64,000 bases of DNA, from positions 10,903,971-10,967,970 of the forward strand of contig OX336338.1 in NCBI GenBank assembly GCA_946902875.1. The letters are read 5' to 3'. Source of the stretch: Nematopogon swammerdamellus. Its lineage: Eukaryota > Arthropoda > Insecta > Lepidoptera > Adelidae. Numbering within the stretch: the stretch's first letter is position 1; each line of letters opens with the position of its first letter. This document shows, piece after piece, positions 32,817-44,524 of this stretch. A model generated the notes under the pieces. The model was not told the DNA's origin. It searched no databases and saw nothing but the letters and a program-made list of their open reading frames with translations. Position numbers and translations under genes: made by a program.

Positions 32817-33341
32817 TTGCAAATAGCAAAAACTAAGTATAATAATAATACTGATATTAAATTCTTACAAATATTTTTAGGAACATTGGAAAATCCTTAC
32901 CTCAGGTTTTTCCTTCCCTCGATGTTCTGCTATTTACCTACTTACTTGTGGCCGAAAATATACATTCGAAATGACCTGAAGGAAATATCGATTTCAGTCT
33001 TAATTTTAAAGTATATTCTCGTGCAATTTATGTTTTCTCACATTAAAAACAATATTTTAAAAACAACAAGGCCGTCTCTTAATGAAGGCTCGAACAATAT
33101 AATATTATGCGGTGAATTATTCTCAGCACTAACGAGTTCACACGAACTAACTTTCTATTATTCACTTAATTGTACATACATTGAACCGCTTGTACTGCAT
33201 CACGGCGACACAACTCGAGAAAGTATTAGGTACATACACACACATGTGCTATTTCCAAAACTAACAAAAAATAGTATATACAAGCTCCGTACTAGTACTG
33301 CTAGTACTCTACCTCTAGCTAATACTTTACCTAATAAATAA
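32817..33341 (+). other. longest complete open frame, 174 codons, unknown
   Basis: ATG to TAA in AT-rich DNA. The product has hydrophobic stretches (YLRFFLPSMFCYLPTYLW; ISISVLILKYILVQFMF) but no motif I know. TATTTTTAG at 32871-32879 could be a splice acceptor inside it. The length is unusual for chance in such AT-rich sequence, yet there is no supporting evidence, so I do not call it a gene. Confidence 0.15.
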
Positions 33342-33669
33342 ATAACATTTAATCCTATAGATAGAACATAACTCAGCCAGCAAGATCACAACTTTAACAC
33401 ACTTACGAGCCATAATACATATATTTTTATTTTTTCTGAAATTACTAAACGAATCCACAAACGATAATAATTAAAAATTTATTAGAAAGATAAATAACAA
33501 TAATAAGATAAATTATTTAAATAATCATACAGTTTAAAATTAAACTGAAAGTGTTATTGAGAATATTGTATGAAATGCTATAAGAAAATCACCAGTTTTT
33601 TTTATTATTATTGTTCACTCCGAAATATTGATTTGCTAATTCGCTTCAATAATGAAAACGCGAGTCGAT

Positions 33670-35572
33670 GGAGTTGTTGCCCGCGGCTCCGCTCGCGTGA
33701 AATTCGTATTTCAAAGAAGAATGTAAGTAACTGAGGGCAAGGCCGAAGGCCGAGCTGGGTACAGGTAAACGATAAACCTTTCAGGAAGACGATAAACCTT
33801 CTCGAAGAAAGTAAGGGCGAGGCCGAAGGCCGAGCTGCGTTTAGGAAGACGATAAACCTTATTTAAGAAAGGAAGTAACTAAGTGCGAGGCCGAAGGCCG
33901 AGCTGCGTTCAGAGCCTGCGGGTTCGCTCGCTTGAAATTCGTATTTCAAAGAAGAATGTAAGTTACGAAGGGCGAGGCAGAAGGCCGAGCTGCGTTCAGG
34001 AAGACGATAAACCTTCTGGAAGAAAGGAAGTAACTAAGTGCGAGGCCGAAGGCCGAGCTGCGTTCAGGAAGACGATAAACCTTCTCGAAGAAAGTAAGTA
34101 ATTAAGGGCGAGGCCGCAGGCCGAGCTGCTTTCAGGAAGGCGATAAACCTTCTGGAAGAAAGGAAGTAACTAAGTGCGAGGCCGAAGGCCTAGCCGAGTT
34201 CAGCTAAACCATAAACCCGCTTCCGCCTTCGGGCCTCGCCCTTATTGACTTGTTTTCTTCGATAGAATTATCGTTTACTCAATCTAAACATCGCTTAGTT
34301 ACTTACTTTCTTCGAGAAGGTTTATTGTTTACCTGAACGTAGCTCGGTCTTCGGCCTCGCCTTAGTTACTTACTTTCTTCAAGATGGTTTAGCTTCTTCC
34401 TGAACGCAGCTCGGCCTTCGGCCTCGCCCTTAGTTACTTACTTCCTTGGAGATGGTTTATCATTTATCAGAACGTAGCTCGGTCTTCGGCCTCGCCTAAG
34501 TTACTTACTTTCTTCAAGATGGTTTAGCTTCTTCCTGAACGCAGCTCGGCCTTCGGCCTCGCCCTTAGTTATTTGTTTTCTTCGAGATGGTTTATCGTTT
34601 ATCAGAACATAGCTCGGCTTTCGGCCTCGCCTTAGTTACTTACTTTCTTCAAGATGGTTTATCTTCTTCCTGAACGCAGCTCGGCCTTCGGCCTCGCCCT
34701 TAGTTACTTGCTTTCTTCGAGATGGTTTATTATTTATCAGAACGTAGCTCGGCCTTCGGCCTCGCCTTAGTTGCTTACTTTCTTCAAGAAGGTTTATCTT
34801 CTTCCGGAACGCAGCTCGGCCTGCGGCCTCGCCCTTAGTTACTTGCTTTCTTCGAGATGGTTTCTGGTCTTCCAGAAAACAGCTTTGCCTTCGGCCTCGC
34901 CCTTAGTTACTTACTTTCTTCAAGAATTTTTTTCTTGTTCCTGAACTCAGATCCGCCTTCCGCCTCGCCCTTAGTTACTTTCATCGAGAAAGAATATCGT
35001 ATACGTGAGGCCAGATCTGCCTTCGGCCCCGCCTTTAGTTACTTAATTTTTTTTTAAATACGAATTTCACGCGAGCGAGGCTGCGGGGAACAGAAATATA
35101 AATTGCACCAATGACAGCGACATAACTTCAACAATTTTTTTTTATTTATCGAATAATTTGTCACCGGCCAGCTCACGTCGAGATGACAGTTCTCCGTTGT
35201 CAACTTGACATTTAAAATTGTTTTGCATTCGATGAATCCACGAGATGAATCAAATAATCAAGAAACCTTTACTTTGGACTACGTGATTTCAAATGCGCAA
35301 TGATATTTATAATAATTTTAATTTTTATTACATTTTTTTATTTATTATGTTATTCCGGCATATAAACTGCCACTATACAAAGTTTCGTCTAATTTCGTTC
35401 AGTGGTTTTTGCGTGATGCGCGTACAGACAAACAAACAAACAAAAATTTTAAAAACTGTTCTAACATGTTCAGTATCTCATTTTAAGCCACCCTGGCTAG
35501 TTTTTTTCCGAATACATTCAATGTACAGACTTTCTTACCTTTACGATTTTATTATATGTATAGATGTATAGA
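33670..35572 (-). mobile_element. Helitron-like non-autonomous element, copy 2
   Basis: The minus strand begins TCTATAC near 35564-35572 (the last bases are duplicated, GTATAGATGTATAGAT). It includes the same unique part as copy 1 (CACTATACAAAGTTTCGTCT, CAGCTCACGTCGAGATGACA) and ends GAGCCGCGGGCAACA at about 33677. Here the final CTAG is altered to CTCC on the minus strand. Without nested inserts, this copy shows the intact palindromic core. Confidence 0.65.
33730..35045. repeat. opposed ~68-bp satellite arrays (copy 2 core)
   Basis: Forward monomers run 33730-34200 and reverse monomers 34310-35045. The centre, 34255-34310, reads CGATAGAATTATCGTTTACT CAATC. The reverse side alternates two monomer types, GAACGTAGCTCGG and GAACGCAGCTCGG. 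Confidence 0.9.
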
Positions 35573-37734
35573 TTATGTTTTGTCATTGTCACGTTTTGTC
35601 ACAATATGCTCAAATATTTTAAATGATCACTAAAAGTGCAATTTATACGACTTCCTCTGCGCAAATTTCATTATATTGCCTCGATTATTGTACGCGAAAC
35701 GTTTTGTCCACAGTCATACATACCTCGTACGTAAGAAGTATGGAGGAAGGTAGTTCTAAAGGTGACACTGGTTCAAGGTGGACTGGTGATTATAGTTAGA
35801 TCATTATATTATTATAAGTTTATTTTTTGTTTGTTTAGTTAGACGTTAGTCTTTGTTTGTTTTTGAATTTCGATTTTGGGGGTCAAATTTGAGGGACAAA
35901 TTAGAAAGTAAAAAAATAATTTTGTAAGTACCTCGTGTGACATATCATTGAAAGGGCTCTTTTATAACAAATATTAAAAAAATATATTGTTTTAAATTGC
36001 ATAGCATCTCCGAAACTAGAGTCTAAAATAAAAAAAAAATAGGGAATATAGGGGCTCTCTTATAGTTATGAATATAGGGCAGGCCGACGAAAACGCCACC
36101 CGGTGTCATAAATACGAAGCAGCCTTCTTCATATTATTTAAGAATGAATTTTCTTAATTTCAACATGATATTTACTTCAGTCAGTCAAGTGCACTTTTTT
36201 CCGTGCAAGTTGGCGGTGAGCACGAAACACCATTCCTATTCCTAGCCCAGTTTACTTATTTTTTGTGCCACTGGCTGTGCTGCCAAGTGCTGCCCTCTGT
36301 AGTTTCAGCCAAGTCCCTATAAGTCTTCGAGGAAATTTTCTCGAACTTTGGAAAATATTCTTGGGCGATCAAGATTTCCTAGACGGCTAGAACTCCCTCT
36401 CCACGTTCACGCTATACTACCCTAGTAGACCTATCTCTATCGTCCTTGTAGGTACCTCAGTGTTGATTTATGTAGATGTGTTTGAAGACCTCCAAATAGG
36501 CTATTGTTACATTCCCGCTATTAGCGCGGCGGCGGGGCGGGGCGCGGCGGCACTGCGCTGGCTGCTGGGGTCCGGCTAGGCCGGTGATCCTACACAATGA
36601 ATGGTGCAGCATGTTTGATCAAACAGTTTGATACGAAGGACGATAACTAACTAACAGTACTTATATGAGTACATACAATATTCGAATTTACTTTAACTTA
36701 TATGAGCGCGGGTGCAAGATGTGCGCACGCACGAGTAAACAGTGCGATAGTATCGACATATATTATTGTTCGATGCTCTCTGACGATGTTATACCTCTCT
36801 TCATCCCACGAGACTAGACGACGAGTAAAGGTAAATAACATCGATGTAAAAAAATACAGACTAATTTTAAATCCATCCAATAATATTATGATGTTGTTCT
36901 GCAGCGCACAGCTAAGATGCACAGTGGCGTGAATAGGCACATGTTATACCGGCATGGCATTCGTAATGCCCGCGTGCGACCGAATGTTCCTGAGCGTCGT
37001 TAGACACCCTATGGGTGACTCGGCGCCACTTCATGTCGCGCTTACAATAAACAAATCTGTACAGGGCGCAATTGCATGAACTAAAAGTAGGTTACGTATG
37101 AGAAAGCTTGGAGAAAACCATAGAATAGAGGACAGCGCAGCGCGTCTTGCTTATTCTGTGGAGAAAACAAAAATAATTCAGAATGATATCAACTTGAAAT
37201 AAATAGTTTGAATGTATAAATTATTTTGCGACTCCGAGTCGGCGCGGTACTCGGTGTTATCGAGTGTTTCTCTGATAAGGTTTTTATCGCTGTGTACAAT
37301 GGGCACCTAGATGTTGGTTGGTAGGGTACCTACTAGACTATTACTATACTTAGATACCTACTACTCGTACATGCCGCCGCCGCCGTCTCAACGGGACCGC
37401 CACGTACTACGCTACCACATTGCATTCGTACGTAGCGTGAAGAGGATCAAATCGTTTCCGTTCCAAATTAGATACGTGTGTACATGAACAATTTTTCGCT
37501 TTTTTGTTTTTACATATTTGCCCCCACACATTTATAAGTTAATTTTAGAGAAAAGGTCAACAGAAATATTGATTATCAAATACTCGGTTATATTGAAGTC
37601 AGAACGTTTTTTAGGCAGAAATTAATTGTTTCGGTTTAAAAATTATAACTAAGGTTAAAAAGCCCGACTTCGTAAACTAGATAAAAGTTAGAGGGTATTT
37701 GACGGTAAGAAGTAATACCTACGCTTAATAAATC
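35573..37734. other. unassigned stretch
   Basis: 35830-36080 has TTTTGGGGGTCAAATTTGAG and ATCATTGAAAGGGCTCTTTT wording typical of dispersed insect repeats. GC islands lie at 36525-36575 and 37375-37400. No recognisable gene on either strand. Confidence 0.35.
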
Positions 37735-37990
37735 TTCATACATACATAGCGTCACGCCTTTTTCCCAGTGGGGTAGGCAGAGACAACGGATCTCCACGTG
37801 CTTCCTGACACACCTATGCCGCCTCTTCCAGTCTCATACATGCTCGTCGGTACTACGCACTTGACCATTTTAGCACACGCCCGATCTGGTCCAGGTACGT
37901 GCGTCTAGGGCGACCCTTCCCGGCTCTTCCACTCGCATCGCTCCATAAATTTATTTCGCTAGTCTCCTATCATTCGTTCTTTCTTAATAA
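37735..37990 (-). mobile_element. retroelement coding fragment
   Basis: The minus strand reads SREGSPRRTYLDQIGRVL KW and further ACMRLEEAA, a short coding piece that resembles lepidopteran retroelement sequence (the PR(R/K)TYLDQIG word). It ends in a CATACATACATA tract. Stops are present. The parent clade is not certain. Confidence 0.5.
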
Positions 37991-38185
37991 ACCTAAAATT
38001 AAATAATTCAGATTCACTCTTATTTTATTATCTTTACTGTATATCGAGCCTCTTTTCAGTTCCAAATATAAGCTTTCCAATAAAACCCGTAGGTACTGTA
38101 TTTTTATTATACTGTTTTTTTATTATATGTATTACTTTTCATATAACTTCAAACTGACAGACGATAGAGTATTGCTAACACATCA

Positions 38186-38535
38186 GCATTAGTACCACAC
38201 CCAGCCCACAGTACCGTGTGGGCCCGGTACTTTAAAAGAATAGCCCCACTGCATCTCTCCCCGTGTATGTCGTAAAAGGCGACTAAGGGATAGACCCCTT
38301 CTTATATTACTAGGTGGTAGGGTTTAACCCGCCCGGGTTGGTACCACCGCACTGAATGAAAGGTCGGTCGAAACGGCTATGTAAATAGTTTGTGTTTTCT
38401 GTCCAGTTGAGTGTAGCCGGCACGACCGAAGGGAAGCACTGACGTGGCATCAAGTTCACCCGGTGTTATGGGCTGACATCACGGATGTTGTAGGTGATGT
38501 AGCCAAACGTGTCAGTTTCCATAAAAAAAAAAAAA
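38186..38535 (+). mobile_element. SINE-like GC-rich unit with A tail
   Basis: Starts CACAGTACCGTGTGGGCCCG GTACTTTAAAA, then AATAGCCCCACTGCATCTCT CCCCG, CCGCCCGGGTTGGTACCACC, AAAGGTCGGTCGAAACGGCT, and the conserved 3' part GTTCACCCGGTGTTATGGGC ... GATGTAGCCAAACGTGTCAG, ending in 14 A. A near-identical unit is at 50868-51193, a 3' part at 15458-15616, and a 5' part reversed at 3905-4003. It has no coding frame; it may be a SINE or the 3' end of a LINE. Confidence 0.8.
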
Positions 38536-38699
38536 ACTTTGTTTTCCAATTTAAGGGTCAATAGATGCGCCGTAAACATTCCACGATAAATATTAAATAA
38601 TAATATAGGTAGTAGTTAAGTGCGAATTGACCTAACAGCGCATCAAGATTTATTTAGAACTAAAAGAAATTAAGTAATAAAACATAAAAATCACATATA

Positions 38700-38840
38700 A
38701 ACACGACAACGAACAGCTACGGGAAAGTTGAGAAAATGCTACAGTTGGACGTGTAGAATGATTCGAATACAGACAGGGAGCCAGACTATGTACAGCGTGT
38801 TCTCAACTTTCCATGTTATTTGCTTAGTTTTTCGTAATCG
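38700..38840 (+). repeat. interspersed repeat with hairpin
   Basis: GGGAAAGTTGAGAAAATGCT ACAG and, inverted, GTTCTCAACTTTCCATGTTA TTT. Same family as 30630-30830. Confidence 0.55.
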
Positions 38841-40517
38841 GGTTTTAAAAAATGTCTTGTAGACTTTAAGCAAATTAATATTATCTTATTACGTGTGCGA
38901 AATAACGTGATACTATAAACCGTTTAGTTAGAAGTTATGAATCTTTGACACACGGACAAACAGATGTACACATAATTAGGTTCCGTTTTCACTTCCAGTA
39001 TAGCCAGCAATCCAGGGAAGTCTCCGGTATGGCACCTACCTTCTCGGAGGTGATATTGGCTGGTCGGAACATGTGCTTTGGCCCCTCCGAATCAGCCACC
39101 CATACCAGATTACATAAAACAAACTTCTTTACGTGCAAAACCTTAAAGGTCATCGAACACATATTTCTCCATAATGTGGATACGATAATAGTGCGCTAGG
39201 AATCGATGCAATAAACATACTTGGAGGTAGAATTGTTCACCGGACACGCAGAATTAGCATCGGAAAGCGCATTTAATATTCAATGACCTATCAAACAGCA
39301 TACATTACTTAGGGCTTTGCATAACTTCGGCGCGAGCGCGAGCACGGGCGAGAGCGAATGTTCGTCGTGACTGTAATCAGCTTGCTCTGCGAATGACTTG
39401 TTCTGCGCGAGAGTAAAAGAAATAAAGAATGTATGCTCTTTGATAGGTCCAGCGAGCTGGTCTGGAGCACCTCTTGACTGCTGATACATAGCTGCCGGCC
39501 TTCAGGTATGTCAAAATATGTGTTTCGACTTGCACCATTTTATTCGCTAAGAAACGCACATTTGTGCACGATTCCTATAGTATAACTTTATTATATTTGT
39601 ATTATATTACATTTTACCATAGTCGCGTTCAGCGATGCATTCAATTTATGTACATAGTACTCGTATAAGAATAAGCTAGGCACGACGACGTTAGAGTTCA
39701 GATGAAAATTAAATCTGTTACGTTATCTGTAAATCTGTTTTATTACGCTTCATTTTATTTATCGATAGGTTAATCAGCTTAAATTTTTTTTATTGTAAAA
39801 TGCTCGAATATTTTACTTCACAGCTCGCTGATGAAGAATTAGTACTTATCAAAATTTTTTTGTTTTACTAACTTTTAGTTTTACTACCTTGAGAATGCTC
39901 AATAAACAAAATCCGCTATACGATACCTGTCAAAAAATCATATCCGTCTTTCTTTTGTCTGTCTGCCAAGCGAACTACCTGTGGCGCCATCTATTATTTA
40001 GTAGCGTGAATATGTACTTATTTATTCTTAACACTTTTGTTGTATGGGGACCCATCTTATTTGCTTTATTTTCGCTTTTTTAGAATTTCCGCCATAACGA
40101 TAAAATTGTGAAAATTTCAACCGGCTACCTATTACGGTTCAAAAGATACAGCCCTAGGGCGGGCGGACAGACAGACATGCAGACGGCGTAGGCTTAATAA
40201 TAAGCTTCCATGTGGATACGGAACCCTAAACATATCCACAATCTCTATTCTATTCAACATCTATGTGCAAACAATTGTTTCATGTTTGTGGAAAATTCAT
40301 ATTACATAGAATACATTAGGTACATAAAATCCCCAAATCAGCAACGACATTCCAAATAGTTTGTCGTAATACAAACTCTTTTGCGACATCCTTTCTGGTA
40401 GCAGGCACAGGGAACGTTCTTGCTTTGATTGCTAAGTCAAAATAAAATTATAAGAAATTGACCACTTGTTGATAAACATTTCAACACGTGCGACCGGACC
40501 GGATAGCGCGGGGTGGG
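38841..40517. other. unassigned, with a LINE-tail relic at 39000-39110
   Basis: 39000-39110 (CAGGGAAGTCTCCGGTATGG CACC, GGAGGTGATATTGGCTGG) resembles 20160-20210 and seems a retroelement tail. 40120-40235 has the TACGGTTCAAAAGATACAGC ... GATACGGAACCCTAAA wording of a common repeat. No gene seen. Confidence 0.4.
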
Positions 40518-40537
40518 GAGGGGGGGGGGGGGGGGGT
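40518..40537. repeat. poly-G run
   Basis: About 17 consecutive G (40520-40536) within a G-rich patch. It could form quadruplex structure. Confidence 0.9.
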
Positions 40538-40639
40538 GGAGGCTTGTTCGCGCGCTGGTGACAGGAGAGCACTGGCTTGTTCAATAGTTATGTTATTTTC
40601 GAGAATATTTATCATTTGCCTCGATGCCGATTACTTACC

Positions 40640-40967
40640 ATCGCATTACTTACTTCATCGAGAAAGAATATCGTTTACCTGAACGCAGCTCGGCCTTCGG
40701 CCTCACTCTTACTTACTTTGTTCGAGAAGGGTTTTTCGTTACTTTTTTTTATATTATGTTATTCATGGATATTCACTGTCACTATACAACGTTCGTCAAA
40801 ATCCGTTCAGGGGTTTATGGGTGATGTATACAAAAGACACAAAAATATTCAAAACTCTTCTAACATGTTCAGGTGCTTGCTAATTTTAAGTCGCTCTAGT
40901 TGGTTTTTTCCGAATATATTCAATGTACAGATTTTTTGCGTTTACGATTTTCATATGAATATAGATA
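40640..40967 (-). mobile_element. truncated Helitron-like element (fourth copy)
   Basis: One satellite monomer (AACGCAGCTCGGCCTTCGGC) joined to the unique part (CACTATACAACGTTCGTCAA, TTTTCCGAATATATTCAATG), ending GAATATAGA near 40967. More diverged than copies 1-3. Confidence 0.6.
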
Positions 40968-41576
40968 ATGCGTGCATAGCAATTGAAACACTGGGACCGC
41001 ATAAAGGTCTATTATTTAGCTAGACGAAGGGAGAGAGTGGGGGAGGGAGGAGTTGTGGGCTATTGCTGCCTAACACATATGGACACACTGCACACACACG
41101 CGGCACAAGGGATTCTTCTTTCCTGAAAATATGCCAAACAAAATGCACTACAGAAAATCAAATTTGTTAAGTAGGTTTAATATAATTTCCTATCTTTTTG
41201 ATGATATGATTGGGAAAAAGTAGGTATAAAAATAGGTATAAATATGAAATTAATTTTTTCTTTCGTAGCGTTGTGTTGGTAAATGCATGCACGTCCTGTG
41301 ACCCCATTTACAAACGTTAACTTTAAAAAATATCAGCTATCGCATTAGGCGTCCACTCCGAAATCCTCTCGAGTCAAGCAAAAATGTTATTTTATTTACC
41401 GCATTTAAAGCAAATCCCTGCGGCACCGTGCAGCAGTAGCGGTCGCGGCCTCGTCATGAGCTGCGGCGCCACGCCACACACTACGCGACCAGACCCGGGT
41501 TTTCAAATATAGAAATATTAAATAATATTTATCATCTATCATGAAAAAATTAAATAAAATATTCTTTCCAATTTTA
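40968..41576. other. unassigned stretch
   Basis: Contains a G-rich AGGGAGAGAGTGGGGGAGGG tract at 41030 and a GC patch at 41410-41500. No recognisable gene. Confidence 0.35.
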
Positions 41577-41635
41577 CATACATACATACCACACGCCGTA
41601 TCCCGAAAATTGGGGTAAGCAGAGTAATCGGTGCA
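41577..41635 (+). repeat. CATA microsatellite plus repeat tail
   Basis: CATACATACATACC, then GTATCCCGAAAATTGGGGTA AGCAGAGTAATCGGTG; same as 3694-3790. Confidence 0.6.
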
Positions 41636-41689
41636 ATACTTATTATGTGGATATTTTAAATTAATTTGTGTAATGATTGACAGTTACGC

Positions 41690-41925
41690 ACATCTTCTAA
41701 GCCTACGCCACCGTCTGTCTGTCTGTCCGTCCTTCCGTCCGATGGCTGTATCTTTAGAACCGGTTGAAATTGTAACAGAATATGAGTTATTATGGCGCAC
41801 ATAAAAAAAAATTGAAAAAATAAAAAAATAACTGGGTCCCCGTGCAAGAAAAGTGTTTTTGCAACGTTTTCTTTTTGTGGTGAGGTGTCGGTGCGCGAGT
41901 CCGACTCGCACTTGGCCTGTTTTTT
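41690..41925 (+). repeat. interspersed repeat ending CACTTGGCCTG
   Basis: GTCTGTCTGTCTGTCCGTCC, GGCTGTATCTTTAGAACCGG TTGAAATT and the 3' end GCGCGAGTCCGACTCGCACT TGGCC. Fuller copy of the fragment at 1309-1346. Confidence 0.6.
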
Positions 41926-42926
41926 AAACAATACAATGACTATGATCTCTAGTGATCTTTGCGCGCATTTTGCGCGTCAGCAGCACAAGCAGTGCGGTGT
42001 AGTGTGTAAGCGGCGCGGGGAGGTGGCGGCGCGGCGGCGGCGCGCGGGGCCGGGGGGCGCCGCAGTATAAAAGGAAAATGTAAAATGTATGAAGGTGGAC
42101 TGAAAATATGACGTTCATTTCGATAAATTAATTTAACATAGCTGTCTGCGTTCTCGACGTGTAATTGTATTAGCTTCTCGTCTTGTGTATTGCGTCCGGC
42201 GTATATAACCTTGTGCCCTCCAGAGGTTTTCTCTGTAGTACCTATCTTGCACAATGTACCTTATTTTCCCCTATAAATAGTAAAATTTTTATATAGATTT
42301 ATATAGAAGCTTCCGGGTGTGAATTTAATCCACACCTTCGTGGTGCGACACAAGAACGATTAAGAGAATCGTGCAGTTCGAAGAACTCTATTACAAAGGG
42401 ATGTTTCGCGAGAGTATGGCGGGCTTGGCGACGGCGAACAAGATGAGGGAAGCGATTTCATCAGAGCAGCGGCCATGGTAGAGTGTTCTTAAAGTTTGCT
42501 CGCATTTTCCCGCTTATGCCTTACGATGCTCTTAAAAAACGCAAGGTAGGTATGCATATATTTCTCTTTAAGGGCACTCGTAAATACATAGAGATGACGA
42601 TAGAGCGCAGACGCCTTGGTGAGGCTTTGTAAGTGTTGGTTGAGTGAGCCTGGAGGGACGTTACTCAGCAAGCTACCCTAGGTCTACTTTCTACTTTACT
42701 AGAAACATGTTATTAAAATAGACATAATAAAAATGATATAAAAAATTTACTTTTAATTTGATTAATGATAAAATATCTAAACTCTTGAATTGTTTTAACT
42801 CATATTTAGCTCAAATCAAACTTTTATTAATTCGCCTGATGTAGGTTTCTCAATGATTACTGTATGACTTAAACGCACGTTTGTGATTTCGCCATATGTC
42901 TTTAATAGTTACCGAAGCACTTGCAG
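41926..42926. other. unassigned, GC island at 42008-42062
   Basis: CGGCGCGGGGAGGTGGCGGC opens a short GC island. The remainder is AT-rich. No gene recognised. Confidence 0.35.
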
Positions 42927-43195
42927 TCAACTAGCTGCACGTCACGTCAACTAGTTGCGCGTTACGTCAACAAGCTGCGCGTCACATCGACTAGTTGCGC
43001 GTTACGTCAACAAGCTGCGCGTCACGTCAACTATTTGTGCGTTACGTCAACCAGCTGCGTGTCACGTCAACTAGTTGCGCGTTACGTCAACCAGCTGCGT
43101 GTCACGTCAACTAGTTGCGCGTTAGGTCAACAAGCTGCGCTTCACGTCAACTAGTTGCGCGTTACGTCAACAAGCTGCGCGTCACGTCGCGTCGC
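42927..43195 (+). repeat. 20-bp minisatellite with 40-bp higher-order unit
   Basis: Thirteen 20-bp units alternate between GCGCGTCACGTCAACTAGTT and GCGCGTTACGTCAACAAGCT with few changes. Most units carry (T/C)ACGTCA, a CREB/ATF-like half site. The array ends in GTCGCGTCGCGTC. The frame QLVARYVNKLRVTSTS is a by-product. Confidence 0.92.
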
Positions 43196-43285
43196 GTCTC
43201 GCATCCCATGCGTGCCGTGCAGGCTTCACTCTTTACGTCGACCTACCTCTCTACATTCGCTTCGCCCGGTAAAAACATTAGGAAG

Positions 43286-43370
43286 ATGGCGCGCCGGTCG
43301 GAGGCGCCGGCGGAGGCGGCGACGGCGCTCGGCGGCGAGGAGGCTGCTTCCGCGCACTGCCCGGAAAAGG
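43286..43370 (+). CDS. possible first exon, unknown protein (low confidence)
   Basis: GAAG ATG GCG opens a GC-rich frame of 28 codons plus one base (MARRSEAPAEAATALGGEEA ASAHCPEK) that ends at G|GTATTT, a possible donor. Ala/Glu-rich sequence without a known domain. It could be a real first exon downstream of the minisatellite, or only one of the GC-rich islands frequent in this window. Confidence 0.15.
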
Positions 43371-44044
43371 GTATTTAATTATTTATACTGCGGTGAAGCC
43401 TGCAAACGCTGAAAACGTCAAGGATCGGCGCGAAGGAAGGCGGGATCGGCGGAGGCGGCGCCGTGGAGCCTGGCGGAGCTATCTTGACAGAAACGTCAAT
43501 CGCACGTCCGCATAGCTCAGGTAACTCCAACAACTACGAGTACCTCGCGCCCCGCGGGTCACCTCATCTCTGCCGCGCGCCCTCGCGCGCCGCCTCCAAT
43601 CCATCCGCGCAAATATGTTCATTGCGTTCAATTGTAACACAATCGTTGTTTATTAATTAAATGAAGATTAAATACTAATTTACACACCTATTTTATGAGT
43701 GTGATTGATTGGTCGGCGATGCCAGCTCGACACGTCTAGCCATTGCTAATTTTGAAATAGACTGTAGCTCCTGGCTGAAGCTCTGGGGCAGGCACCGATG
43801 GAGGACCCATCAAGTGTTCTGTTTCTGGAATGCGGCGACAAGGCAGCCACTTGTAGATACGTATCGCGCGCTACACACTTCCCGCGTATAATGCGCGGGG
43901 CGGATGTCGGCGTGTCGCCGCCGCAGCGGTTCGTCAGTGTTCTCCCTCGCACCCGCACCGTACTTGTATAGTTTATTCGCGTGGCGGGTCGCCCGCTGCG
44001 GCGACGACACGCCGAGATCCGTCCCGGGCACTATACCTAGCTTA
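43371..44044. other. unassigned GC-rich stretch
   Basis: 43425-43600 and 43855-44030 are GC-rich with CG words (GGATGTCGGCGTGTCGCCGC). The second has GGCGTGTCGCCGCCGCAGCG and, inverted at about 43990-44010, CGCTGCGGCGACGACACGCC. No gene can be supported. Confidence 0.35.
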
Positions 44045-44048
44045 TTAA

Positions 44049-44428
44049 GCCTAGTTTACATTACTAGAGTTAACAGTGGGTAGAGTGCACTGCGTACCTA
44101 CTATTTTGCCCTACTTGCTCTACAGCTTCCGGTATAGTAGCCGTTCACACAAAAAAGTAACTTCGTAAGTAAGGTGGTAGAGTAGATAAGGCAGTGTCAG
44201 TTTGAATTCGCTACAATGAGCACCGCTATTATTTAGCCCAAATGTGTCTACACGTAGAGTCTCGGCGAGTCTTAGGTGCCGCCGCCCCGCCGCCGCAGTG
44301 AAGTTAGGATATTGGTAGAGTTACTTTGCCTACCATCGTAGAATCCTCTACCGATTGCATCTAGATTGGTAGAGTGGGCAGTATATTATTACTCGCCCTA
44401 CTGACTCTATCGCTAATGTAAACTTGGC
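44049..44428. mobile_element. 380-bp MITE flanked by TTAA
   Basis: The ends GCCTAGTTTACATTA and GCCAAGTTTACATTA (inverted) match at 14 of 15 bases. TTAA stands on both sides (44045-44048 and 44429-44432), the target duplicated by piggyBac-type elements. Inside, GGTAGAGT / ACTCTACC words recur in both directions, and a CCGCCGCCCCGCCGCCGC tract interrupts it at about 44280. Confidence 0.75.
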
Positions 44429-44524
44429 TTAAAATCCTCTTGACCAGGTTTACTAGACTACTAAGCGAGAAGGTTTGTGAATGGTGAGGCTGGTTATGTA
44501 TTGTGAATATTATTAATATTGTTT

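Noticed and set aside
42927..43195. Regular direct repeats that might suggest a CRISPR array
   Set aside because: Units are contiguous with no unique spacers, and the genome is eukaryotic; it is a minisatellite.
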